From Roseburia rectibacter (GTDB lineage Bacteria; Bacillota; Clostridia; Lachnospirales; Lachnospiraceae), in assembly GCF_014287515.2 (NCBI RefSeq), contig NZ_CP092473.1, positions 3,856,001 through 3,920,000 of the forward strand: a stretch of 64,000 nt of DNA. The letters are read 5' to 3'. Both the position numbers and the translations under genes were made by a program. Positions within the stretch are counted from its first letter, which is position 1. Every line of letters begins with the position of its first letter. The notes below the pieces were generated by a model, which ran no database searches, was not told the DNA's origin, and was given only the letters and a program-made list of their open reading frames with translations. Positions 45,895-56,021 of the stretch are shown here, in pieces.

Positions 45895-48699
45895 TTACTC
45901 TAACTCAATCCAGTCCAGCTTCAGTTCCGGTGTCACATACTCTGCTTTCAGTTCATAATACCCCGGCATAAATTTCACACGACACATCCGCTGTGTCAGG
46001 AAACGCTCTCCGGTTCCACCTGTCTGGACGGTTGCCATCAGTTCTCCATTCAGATACAGATTGGCAGCTCCCTGTGCTAATCCTTCCACCGGGAAACAGA
46101 AATGTGCATTAACGTTTAAAATGCTTTCTTTTTCCACATAAAGGACTGTGTTTTCAAACTTTCCTGCCTCGATCCGGTTTCCGCTCTGCAGTGCACAGAC
46201 CTGCTTTTCGTCTGTATTTACTGCTTCTTTTGCAGTAACTGTAAGCAGTGGATCAAAATCTTTTAACGGACGTTTCATCACAGGTGTTCCAAGCAGGAAA
46301 CGGCAGATGTTTTTCGCACAGCGCTGTAACTCTCCAACAGTGAGTTTTCCCGCCTCCAACGCTTCTACGGTATCATCGCCCGCTGCGTTGATGGCAGCAC
46401 CATTATTGTTGACTACCATGTATAAGTCATTCTGTGCACGAACCATGAATGAGGTGTATCTGCGGTCTGCCTCCCCGCCGTTTACAACGTCATTCATCTT
46501 TGCCCACCAGTCTGTCATAACAATTCCCTGATATCCCCACTCGCCACGCAGGATCGTCGTATTTAAGTCATAATTGGATGCCGTCCAGTGTCCGTTGACC
46601 GGGTTGTAAGAGGTCATGATCGAATTTGCATTTCCCTCTTTCACGGCAATCTCAAAGCCTTTCAGATAGATTTCACGGAGTGCCCGCTCAGATACAACGG
46701 AGTTTACATTATGTCTTTCCGTCTCCTGATTATTCGCTGCAAAATGTTTCACGGTCGCAGAAGAACCGGCACTTCGGATTCCCCTTGTCATTGCCGCCGC
46801 AAACTGTCCTGTCACAAGCGGATCTTCACTGAAATACTCAAAGTTACGTCCATTTAATGGATAGCGGTGGATATTGATTCCCGGCCCAAGCAGGGTGTCG
46901 ATCTCGTTTCCAACTAATTCCCTGCCTTCCATCTGATATAATTCTTCCATCATTGGAATATTAAAGGAACATGCAAGGAGTGTTCCGATCGGGAGTTGTG
47001 TTGCCTTTAATCCGCTCTCCATACGGATGCCGGACGGGCCATCGGATGCGCAGGCGATCGGGATACCGTAACCGTGCAGGCTGTCGCTGACACCGCCAAA
47101 TGCGGATGCTGTACCCGGTGTTACCTTCGGGCTGCTCATTCCCTCGCCGCGGACGATCACGGCTAACTCCTCGTTGGTAAACTGTGCTACAAATGCGTCC
47201 AATTCTTCTTCCACACTGCTGCCATTTTTGATATTCTCTGCAACCGCCTGTAAGGTAATTCCTTTATTTCCGGTCTGTGGCAGTTCTTTTGGCAGACGGC
47301 TTTTGATCCGCTCTGCCAGATCAACCATCTGCTGTGGTGCTTTTTCATATGCACGGGCAAACACCCCGTCCTCCTTTTGCCTGCCTGTCTTAAGACGCAA
47401 AAATTCTTTTGTCGGCGCAAGCGCCTCCTTCAGTTCCTCTGTGACAACGCAGGAAGCAATCTCATAGCCGCCTTTTCCGTCCACATTGGCTTTTTCTGTG
47501 CATCTGACACTGTTTCCAACGTAGATCTCATACAGACCTTCCTCTAAGACATAGCAGGACTTATGACCAGTCACACCGCTGTCGTCATAGGAAGCAAACC
47601 GGCTTACCGGAATGGTAAGTTCAAGAACTTCCTCCTCGCCCGGAGCAAGCAGTTTTGTCTTTGCAAATCCGCACAATACCTTTGCCGGTTTTCCAAGCTG
47701 TCCCTGTGGGGCGGACACATAAACCTGGGCAGCCTCTTTTCCGGCTGCTGACCCGGTATTTTTCACACGGATACTGAGTGCGATCTTTGCATCTTTTCCA
47801 TTTCCTGTACTCTCCGCTTTTACCGTCTCCATGGAAAATTCCGTATAAGATAAACCGAAACCAAACTCATACATTACTTTTTCCGGTGCGAATGTCTCAA
47901 AATAACGGTAGCCGACATAGATATCTTCCGCATAAATATTTTCTGTCTTACTTCCAAAATGGTCCGCTACCGGGTAATCAGAAAGTTTCTCCGCGATCGT
48001 ATCCGTCAGTTTTCCGGATGGTGTCACTCTGCCCGATAACAGATCTGCAACGGCGTTCGCGCCTTCCATTCCTCCCTGCCAGATGTAAAGAATCGCTTTG
48101 ATGTGATCCTGATATGCTGCATCTTTCGTCCAGCTCATATCAATGATATTAGACACATTTAAAAGCACTGCCACTTCGTTAAAATATTTTGTTACGATGC
48201 GAAGATTTTCTTTCTCCCGTTTTGTCAGAAGATAACTGCCTTCCGTGTCCTCGTAATCTTTATCCTCACCGGCAGTTCTTCCGATCAGAAAAATAGCTTT
48301 TTCAGACTTTTCTGCTGCGCAGCGTGCGATCTCGTCGGTGATTTCCATCTCTTCCTGATGCCACGGCTCTGCCGCCCAGCCACCGCCTCCGTTGTCAAAC
48401 GGATGCTCCTTTAACCATTCTTTATAGGTTTCTACCAATTCCTCATTTACAGGGAAAGCATTGTTTTCTTTGATTCCGTCTAAAATATTTTTGACATACG
48501 GCACATTAACCGCTCCACCTGAACCGGTTCCACTCCGGTAATACTCAATCTGGCTTCTTCCGAAAATAGAAACTGTCTCATCCTTTTTGATCGGAAGCAT
48601 ATGCCCCTCATTCTTTAAAAGCACGACTCCCTCTGCTGCTGCCTCTCTACAGTATGCTGCCAGTTCCGGCAGCGGAACACCGATTCCACTGTTACCCAT
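45895..48699 (-). CDS. GH3 beta-glycosidase with reversed domain order (934 aa)
   Basis: A GH3 enzyme with permuted modules. The alpha/beta sandwich (about 15-245) and fibronectin-III domain (about 265-400) come first and the TIM barrel (about 500-840) second, as in some ruminal and gut clostridial beta-glucosidases. The barrel has KHFAANNQETERHNVNSVVSERALREIYL and GIVMTDWW with nucleophile Asp730. The C-terminal ~90 residues form an extra beta-domain (WIELE end). There is no signal peptide, so it is cytoplasmic. GGAGG lies before the ATG. Upstream are three palindromes. The likely substrate is beta-linked gluco- or manno-oligosaccharide from the mannan system; specificity is not readable. 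Confidence 0.9.
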   Translation of the reverse strand: MGNSGIGVPLPELAAYCREAAAEGVVLLKNEGHMLPIKKDETVSIFGRSQIEYYRSGTGSGGAVNVPYVKNILDGIKENNAFPVNEELVETYKEWLKEHPFDNGGGGWAAEPWHQEEMEITDEIARCAAEKSEKAIFLIGRTAGEDKDYEDTEGSYLLTKREKENLRIVTKYFNEVAVLLNVSNIIDMSWTKDAAYQDHIKAILYIWQGGMEGANAVADLLSGRVTPSGKLTDTIAEKLSDYPVADHFGSKTENIYAEDIYVGYRYFETFAPEKVMYEFGFGLSYTEFSMETVKAESTGNGKDAKIALSIRVKNTGSAAGKEAAQVYVSAPQGQLGKPAKVLCGFAKTKLLAPGEEEVLELTIPVSRFASYDDSGVTGHKSCYVLEEGLYEIYVGNSVRCTEKANVDGKGGYEIASCVVTEELKEALAPTKEFLRLKTGRQKEDGVFARAYEKAPQQMVDLAERIKSRLPKELPQTGNKGITLQAVAENIKNGSSVEEELDAFVAQFTNEELAVIVRGEGMSSPKVTPGTASAFGGVSDSLHGYGIPIACASDGPSGIRMESGLKATQLPIGTLLACSFNIPMMEELYQMEGRELVGNEIDTLLGPGINIHRYPLNGRNFEYFSEDPLVTGQFAAAMTRGIRSAGSSATVKHFAANNQETERHNVNSVVSERALREIYLKGFEIAVKEGNANSIMTSYNPVNGHWTASNYDLNTTILRGEWGYQGIVMTDWWAKMNDVVNGGEADRRYTSFMVRAQNDLYMVVNNNGAAINAAGDDTVEALEAGKLTVGELQRCAKNICRFLLGTPVMKRPLKDFDPLLTVTAKEAVNTDEKQVCALQSGNRIEAGKFENTVLYVEKESILNVNAHFCFPVEGLAQGAANLYLNGELMATVQTGGTGERFLTQRMCRVKFMPGYYELKAEYVTPELKLDWIELE

Positions 48700-48740
48700 G
48701 ATAATCCTCCATTTTAATCTCCATTCTTGCGCTGTCTTTC

Positions 48741-48761
48741 AATGAAAACAACGTTTTCATT
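48741..48761. promoter_or_regulatory. Operator-like palindrome upstream of the 934-aa GH3 gene
   Basis: The 9-bp arms AATGAAAAC and GTTTTCATT flank AAC. The inner part, TGAAAACGTT on the coding strand, resembles LacI/CcpA-family sites. It lies 42 bases before the start codon. Whether it is a cre-like or a dedicated repressor site is unknown. Confidence 0.55.
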
Positions 48762-48772
48762 TGCATCTCAAG

Positions 48773-48790
48773 TTTGTGCGTAAGCACAAA
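48773..48790. repeat. Short palindrome TTTGTGC-N4-GCACAAA (copy 2)
   Basis: TTTGTGCGTAAGCACAAA matches the element at 23173-23190 except at two loop positions, which supports a dispersed repeat. It is one of three palindromes stacked between the two GH3 genes. Confidence 0.6.
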
Positions 48791-48796
48791 TCTTGC

Positions 48797-48821
48797 GTGT
48801 GAAAAATCTTATTTTTCACAC
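48797..48821. repeat. GTGTGAAAAAT / ATTTTTCACAC palindrome
   Basis: Perfect 11-bp arms flank three bases. It is closely related to the 22-bp palindrome at 36777-36798 upstream of GH53. It lies 66 bases after the stop of the 805-aa GH3 gene region, read on the coding strand, so terminator or leader functions are both possible. Confidence 0.6.
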
Positions 48822-48886
48822 TATATATCTGTTGTTATCTTTTTAGCCTGTCATTGTTTTTGTCTATGATTGTTTTTCGCCTGATT

Positions 48887-51304
48887 TCAGTCGATTTTCA
48901 GTATTAATCCTAAAATCCGCTTTGCGCAGATCTCCATCTCTTCTCTTGTCAGCACTCCTGCCTCTTTTGCGCGGAGCAGGCTCTCCGGGAATCCACATGC
49001 CATCTTGATGTCATTTCCCGCTTTTACTTCTTTATAATGCTCACCGCTTGTCCACCAGTCGGTCGTGACCATTCCCTGATAATTCCACTCACCTCTTAAG
49101 ATGTCCTCTAAAAGCTCACGGTTTTCAGAAGTCCTGTGTCCGTTTACGATATTGTAAGATGACATAATGCACCACGGATCTGCCTCTTTTACGATAATCT
49201 CAAACGCCTTTAAATAAATCTCCCTTGCTGCCCGCTCGGACACTCTGGAATCGCTTTCCTTACGGTTTGTCTCCTTATTGTTGCATGCAAAATGTTTGAC
49301 CGTCGCGGCAATATGTTTTGACTGGATTCCCTTTACCATTGCAGATGCCATTTTTCCGGTCAGATACGGGTCTTCGGAATAATACTCGAAGTTTCTTCCG
49401 CAGAGCGGACTTCTGTGGATATTGACTGCAGGCGTCAGCCAGACGGCAATGTTATTTTCCTTCACCTCAGCGGCACCTGCTGCACCAACCTGATATACCA
49501 CATCCGGGTTCCAGGTACATGCTAAAAGTGTCGCACACGGCCACGCCGTCGTAACTACGCCGCATTTTTTCTCAATGCGGAGTCCGGCAGGTCCGTCCGC
49601 CGTCATAATATTCGGGATTCCATACTCCGGCATATTTCCAAATCCAAATGTATTTGCCACACCGGTATTCGGCTGTCCGCCTAAAATATGCGCAAGTTCC
49701 TCATCTGTCATCTGTGCCACAAATTCGTCCAGCGTGATCTTTCCTTCTGCAACTTCCATAAAAATATGTGCGTCTTTCTTATACGGCTGTGACCAGATCT
49801 GATGTCCCGGCAGTGTGCGGACAGCCGGTGAAAATCCATCGCTTTCCTCCCTCGGAACACGTTTGATTGCGGAGTAATCCGGATCATTCGGTTCGGACTG
49901 CGGCAGTTTTTCAAAACTTCCATCGGAGAGCATGCGCTCCGCAAGTGAAGTCGGAACCAGTTTTGCACTAAGCTGCTCTGTTACGGTATCCTCTGGCATT
50001 GTAAAACAAAATACCTGCTCTGTTTCCCTCACGGACGTGCCAAGATAAAACTGATACTTACCTTTTTCCAGCACATAGGCAGATTTCTGAATTTTTCCCA
50101 GATCATCATAGGATGCAAGCTGTGCCACCGGTGCCTCTAACGTCAGAAGCTGCGTTTCTCCCTGTGCTAACAGTCGTGTTTTTTCAAATGCTGCAAGGAC
50201 TCTCTTTGCCTTTCCAAGTACGCCCTGCGGTGCCTGCGCATATAACTGCATGACTTCTTTTCCCGGATATTTTCCGGTGTTGGTCACATTGACACGCACA
50301 CGGATCACACCCTGTTTTTCTTCCGCAGATACTAACGCACACTCGAAAGTCGTGTAGGAAAGACCGTAGCCAAACGGATAATTGACGGCTTTATCAGCCC
50401 CCGGTATTGTCTCAAAATAGCGGTAGCCGACGTAGATATCTTCTTTATAATCGACATATTTTACCGATTCATGGAATGTCTCCGATGACGGATAGTCTTC
50501 CAGTTTCTTTGCAAATGTGTCGGAAAGTTTTCCGGATGGGCTGCCGACGCCGCACAGAAGCTCTGCTGCTGCGCTTCCGCCTTCCATACCCCCCTGCCAT
50601 GCCATCAGTACCGCCTGAATTTTTTCATTTTCTGCAAACCAGTCCGTATCGACCATGCCGCCGACATTCATAACGACTGCCACCTTCGGGAACAACTGCT
50701 GCACCTGTTCCACCATCGCGCTCTCTTCCTTCGTCAGGTAAAAGTCTCCGTCCGGAAAAATGCGCTCTGCCTTTTCCAGCAGCGGATCTGTCTGTACCGA
50801 CTCATCCATCTCCTTATCATAAGAACTCTTTCTGTCCCAGCCTTCCCCGGAAAAACGGCTGATGCAGATCACTGCCGTGTCCGTGTACGCTCTCGCTTTT
50901 TTTGCAGTTTCTTCCGGAAACGCAGGCTCTACTGTCATTCCCGGTTCTGCTCCTGCCTCGTACTGTTTTTCTACCTCTTTACGGTAATAATCAGAGAGTG
51001 CCTCATACACTTCTACTTTTTCCGGCAGCTTCTTGAATCCCTCATACAAATTTGTCGTATAAGCAACGGTTACATCTCCGCTTCCGCCACCACCCTTGAC
51101 ATAGTCAAAACTGCCTTTTCCAAACAGGGCGAGTTTGGTGCCTGCCTGAAATGGGAGAAGGCTTTCATTGTTCTTTAGAAGAACCATGCCTTCTTTGGCG
51201 GCTTCTTTTGACAGGGTGATGTGTGCTTTTGAGGCGGTGACTTTGGTGCCGTCAGCTCCGAGAGGGAGGTTGGGTTGATAAAGTGATCTTTGCCATTTTT
51301 CCAT
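48887..51304 (-). CDS. GH3 beta-glycosidase with reversed domain order (805 aa)
   Basis: A second permuted GH3 enzyme. The sandwich domain (about 30-300, beginning LSKEAAKEGMVLLKNNESLLPF) and the fibronectin-III domain (about 320-440) precede the barrel (about 530-800). Key barrel features are KHFACNNKETNRKESDSRVSERAAREIYL and GMVTTDWW with nucleophile Asp749. It lacks the C-terminal beta-domain of its 934-residue neighbour. There is no signal peptide. AAGGAG precedes the ATG. Its upstream region is occupied by repeat arrays from 51351 on, so its promoter must be very close to the gene or beyond the repeats. A cytoplasmic beta-glucosidase is the best guess. Confidence 0.9.
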   Translation of the reverse strand: MEKWQRSLYQPNLPLGADGTKVTASKAHITLSKEAAKEGMVLLKNNESLLPFQAGTKLALFGKGSFDYVKGGGGSGDVTVAYTTNLYEGFKKLPEKVEVYEALSDYYRKEVEKQYEAGAEPGMTVEPAFPEETAKKARAYTDTAVICISRFSGEGWDRKSSYDKEMDESVQTDPLLEKAERIFPDGDFYLTKEESAMVEQVQQLFPKVAVVMNVGGMVDTDWFAENEKIQAVLMAWQGGMEGGSAAAELLCGVGSPSGKLSDTFAKKLEDYPSSETFHESVKYVDYKEDIYVGYRYFETIPGADKAVNYPFGYGLSYTTFECALVSAEEKQGVIRVRVNVTNTGKYPGKEVMQLYAQAPQGVLGKAKRVLAAFEKTRLLAQGETQLLTLEAPVAQLASYDDLGKIQKSAYVLEKGKYQFYLGTSVRETEQVFCFTMPEDTVTEQLSAKLVPTSLAERMLSDGSFEKLPQSEPNDPDYSAIKRVPREESDGFSPAVRTLPGHQIWSQPYKKDAHIFMEVAEGKITLDEFVAQMTDEELAHILGGQPNTGVANTFGFGNMPEYGIPNIMTADGPAGLRIEKKCGVVTTAWPCATLLACTWNPDVVYQVGAAGAAEVKENNIAVWLTPAVNIHRSPLCGRNFEYYSEDPYLTGKMASAMVKGIQSKHIAATVKHFACNNKETNRKESDSRVSERAAREIYLKAFEIIVKEADPWCIMSSYNIVNGHRTSENRELLEDILRGEWNYQGMVTTDWWTSGEHYKEVKAGNDIKMACGFPESLLRAKEAGVLTREEMEICAKRILGLILKID

Positions 51305-51350
51305 GATTGTGGGCTCCTTTTTGAAATATTTGGTGGGTGGGCGTTGGAGG

Positions 51351-51475
51351 TAAAACTTTTTCGTAGGTTGTGAACGTTGGATGTAAAACGCTTCGTAGGA
51401 TGTGTCACGTTGCTGGCAAAACGCTTTGTAGGATGTGTCACGTTGCTGGCAAAACGCTTTGTAGGATGTGTATGC
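51351..51475 (+). repeat. Left 33-bp tandem array
   Basis: Units start at 51351, 51384, 51417 and 51450, exactly 33 bases apart. Two inner units are nearly identical; the last is cut by the adjacent inverted-repeat element at 51476. Each carries the core CGTTGCTGGCAAAACGC across the unit junction. The same core occurs in opposite orientation in the right array. Confidence 0.85.
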
Positions 51476-51610
51476 TGCGAGGGATACGCAGTTTTAACGA
51501 AGGCACGCTCCCGCTGCGTGTCGCTCGTAGCGGTACTAAGCGACCAAAATACGGTCGCTAAGGACCGACGGCTCCCCAGCACCTTCTTATAAATCTGCGT
51601 ATCCCTCGCA
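51476..51610. mobile_element. 135-bp element with perfect 16-bp terminal inverted repeats
   Basis: TGCGAGGGATACGCAG (51476-51491) is exactly repeated in inverted form as CTGCGTATCCCTCGCA (51595-51610). The 103-base interior has further pairings: GAAGG (about 51500) with CCTTC (about 51583), and the hairpin AGCGACC/GGTCGCT (51539-51559). There is no open frame. No target-site duplication is evident. It could be a miniature transposable element (MITE) or a structured RNA gene; the nested pairing supports either. Confidence 0.65.
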
Positions 51611-51626
51611 ACAGGCGCAGGTTGTT

Positions 51627-51845
51627 GGTGCGTTTTGCATGCAGCGCTTTCAGCGTATTGATGCGTTTTGTCGGCAGCGGCTTCTTGGTTTCGATGCATT
51701 TTTGCCTGCAACGGCTTCTTGGTTTTGATACGTTTTGTCGGCAGCGGCTTCTTGGTTTTGATGCGTTTTGTCGGCAACGGCTTCTTGGTTTCGATGCGTT
51801 TTTGCCTGCAACGGCTTCTTGGTATTGACGCGTTTTGTCGGCAAC
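51627..51845 (-). repeat. Right 33/34-bp tandem array, inverted relative to the left array
   Basis: Units begin at 51627, 51660, 51693, 51727, 51760, 51793 and 51827. Two unit types alternate: one with GTTTTGTCGGCA (33 bp) and one with TTTTTGCCTGCA (34 bp). Read on the minus strand they share the CGTTGC-(C/T)G-(A/G)-CAAAACGC core of the left array. The first unit is degenerate and the last partial. The whole repeat unit is conserved, with no unique spacers, so it is not a CRISPR array. Confidence 0.85.
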
Positions 51846-52036
51846 TCTCTTACGTTTCTTATATTCTTTATATTCCTATCATACTTACCTTACACTTTTA
51901 TTTCAAGGCAGATAATGACTTGTATTTCGGTCGATATTGACTTATTATGAGTTTAACAACAAAGTTGGCAGAATCAGTCCTATCGTACTTTACAAGGACT
52001 GCCGCACATATTTTCCGGAAGGCTTTCCAACATGCC

Positions 52037-52300
52037 CTGCGGTCTGTACGGCGCCGGGGTGTCCGGGTAAGGTGGAGCCGTCTTACCGCTTTTTGTGTGT
52101 TCCTTAGCGGGCACATGAACAAAAAGTCATGCTGCGGACAGTTGTCCGAGCTCAATGCACTTTTGGCTTTCCATAAACGAAAAAGCGAGTTCTGGGAGCA
52201 GCATGAAATCGCCACTTTGTTCAGGTGCCCGCTTAGGAACACGAAAAAGCGGTAACCGGCTCAGCCTTACCCGGACACTCCGGCGCCATACAGACCGCAG
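52037..52300. mobile_element. ~264-bp imperfect palindromic element
   Basis: Left arm 52037-52120 and right arm 52219-52300 are inverted copies, with roughly 85% identity by eye. Shared landmarks are CTGCGGTCTGTA, GGCGCCGG, GTGTCCGGGTAAGG, TTACCGCTTTTT and GCGGGCAC. Pairing continues inward with CATGCTGC (52128-52135) and GCAGCATG (52198-52205) and a small hairpin at 52136-52149. It lies just before the AraC gene. It has no coding capacity and is unrelated in sequence to the 135-bp element. A MITE-like insertion is the leading idea. Confidence 0.65.
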
Positions 52301-52367
52301 GAAGGCTCGCCAAAACCCCCGCATGCCACAAATCAATTCCCCCCAGAAGAAAGGAATCCCCACCACC

Positions 52368-53195
52368 ATGACCACCCACGAAATCATCACCTCCAAACCC
52401 AAACTCCCCGTCTACTTCGACATCTACCAGTCCGACAACCAGCTCGTGCCCAGCCACTGGCACGCACACGTTGAGATTTTATACATCTCCTCCGGTTCCA
52501 TGCATGTCATCTGCCGCGAGGAATCCTTCCTGCTGCACACAGGCGATATCTTTCTGGTGAATTCCGGTGACATCCATTACACCCGCACGATCGGCAGAAC
52601 GGAAACCTACCTGCTGCAGATCCCGTTTGACTTCTTTAACCAGATGCTTCCCGGTTTTGCCTCCATCCGTTTTCAGGAATACTTTTCTGCGGAAAAATAT
52701 AAAAATGACCCCGTATTCTGCGAAATGCGGGATCACTTACTGACCATGGGTTCCTTATATAAAAATGAAAAAAATGGCTACCAGTTTTTATTTGGCAGCC
52801 ACCTTCATCATTTTCTTTATATACTTTATACTTCTTACGTCCTGCCACAGTCACAGAGTACCGTCTCGCAGGATACCAAAACGCTCACAAGGCTAAAAGA
52901 TATCATAACTTATGTGGAAAGGCATTATATGGAACCGCTCTCCCTCTCGGATATCTCAGACCGTTTTGCACTCAATACCGAATACTTCTGCCGTTTCTTT
53001 AAGAAAAACATGGGATTCACCTTCTTAGAATACGTCAACATGGTACGGCTTTCCCATATTTATTCTGACCTCATGCAGACCGGCGACAGCATTACACAGA
53101 TCATGGAACGCCACGGTTTTATCAACTATAAGGTATTCAACCGTATGTTCAAAGAAGTATACGGCTGTCTGCCCTCGAAAGTCCGCCATCAGTAG
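52368..53195 (+). CDS. AraC-family transcriptional regulator
   Basis: A 275-residue regulator. The frame extends upstream to 52155, but that part is read through the palindrome, so I start at ATG 52368, with an AAAGGA about 12 bases before. The N-terminal cupin domain (SHWHAHVEILYISSGSMHVI ... LLHTGDIFLVNSGDIHY) senses a sugar-type ligand. The C-terminal double helix-turn-helix (about 175-275) shows LSLSDISDRFALNTEYFCRFFKKNMGFTFLEYVNMVR. It is convergent with the ATP synthase operon and divergent from the GH3/GH26 group, which it may control; that is inference. Confidence 0.9.
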   Translation: MTTHEIITSKPKLPVYFDIYQSDNQLVPSHWHAHVEILYISSGSMHVICREESFLLHTGDIFLVNSGDIHYTRTIGRTETYLLQIPFDFFNQMLPGFASIRFQEYFSAEKYKNDPVFCEMRDHLLTMGSLYKNEKNGYQFLFGSHLHHFLYILYTSYVLPQSQSTVSQDTKTLTRLKDIITYVERHYMEPLSLSDISDRFALNTEYFCRFFKKNMGFTFLEYVNMVRLSHIYSDLMQTGDSITQIMERHGFINYKVFNRMFKEVYGCLPSKVRHQ

Positions 53196-53212
53196 CCGAC
53201 AAGCTGTCTACA

Positions 53213-53230
53213 TGCAAAGATTCAGACAGC
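53213..53230. other. Hairpin between araC-type gene and atpC
   Basis: GCTGTCT (53213-53219) and AGACAGC (53224-53230) could form a 7-bp stem in the 68-base gap between two convergent genes. There is no T-run, so termination by it is uncertain. Confidence 0.35.
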
Positions 53231-53263
53231 AGACAAGCACTGTCCGCCCTCAAAATTCCGTCA

Positions 53264-53683
53264 TTAATAGCCGATCGGTTTATCCTTGCTTCCCACCTTA
53301 AGACGTGCCATAGCACGCGCTAATGAGGCTTTGGAGCGATGATACTCTTCAATGCTCTGTTTCTGGCGGAGCTGTTCTTCCGCACGCTCTTTTGCTTCCT
53401 GCGCACGTCTTACATCGATCTCCTCCGGTGATTCACAGGTGTCTACAATGACTGTTGCACGGTTGTTGATGATCTGCGCAAACCCGGTTCCCGTAACACC
53501 GTAGATCGTGTTTCCGTTTTCCTCTAAGATACGGATCTCTCCGACCTCCACGGCAAACACCATATTTTCATGGTGCGCCTGGATCGCCTTTAAACCATCA
53601 TGGAGCGGCAAGACTACCTGTGCACATCTTCCATCGTAAAATACCTTGTCACAGGCAATTACTTTTAAGCTAAATGTATTCAT
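53264..53683 (-). CDS. atpC: F-type ATP synthase epsilon subunit
   Basis: A 139-residue central-stalk subunit. The N-terminal beta-sandwich (FSLKVIACDKVFYDGRCAQVVLPLHDG, GVTGTGFAQI) is followed by a two-helix C-terminal domain (RRAQEAKERAEEQLRQKQ ... SLARAMARLKV) that can inhibit hydrolysis. It is the last gene of the operon, 11 bases after atpD. Confidence 0.95.
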   Translation of the reverse strand: MNTFSLKVIACDKVFYDGRCAQVVLPLHDGLKAIQAHHENMVFAVEVGEIRILEENGNTIYGVTGTGFAQIINNRATVIVDTCESPEEIDVRRAQEAKERAEEQLRQKQSIEEYHRSKASLARAMARLKVGSKDKPIGY

Positions 53684-53694
53684 GTTCCTCCCTC

Positions 53695-56015
<2,321 letters not shown>

Positions 56016-56021
56016 GCTCTA

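Larger units (their letters stand above)
51305..52367. other. 1.06-kb non-coding region full of repeats and palindromes
   Basis: No convincing gene lies here. The frames present are built from the repeats, and the 34-base repeat units break any steady frame. From left to right it holds a 33-bp direct array, a 135-bp element with perfect terminal inverted repeats, an inverted 33-bp array, an AT-rich stretch (51850-52000) and a ~264-bp palindrome. The last part is the leader of the AraC gene. The base composition of the palindromes is more GC-rich than the neighbouring genes. Confidence 0.75.

Noticed and set aside
51175-51777. 200-codon leftward open frame across the repeats upstream of GH3
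   Set aside because: It is made of 11-residue repeats from the 33-bp arrays, runs through the terminal inverted repeats, overlaps the GH3 start and is interrupted by 34-bp units. It has no good ribosome site.
51351-51845. CRISPR array
   Set aside because: The entire 33-bp unit is conserved with no unique spacers, and the two halves are inverted relative to each other. No cas genes are present.
52155-52367. N-terminal extension of the AraC regulator
   Set aside because: It is translated from the palindromic element, is rich in Arg/Ser and has no ribosome site; the cupin domain starts right after the ATG at 52368.
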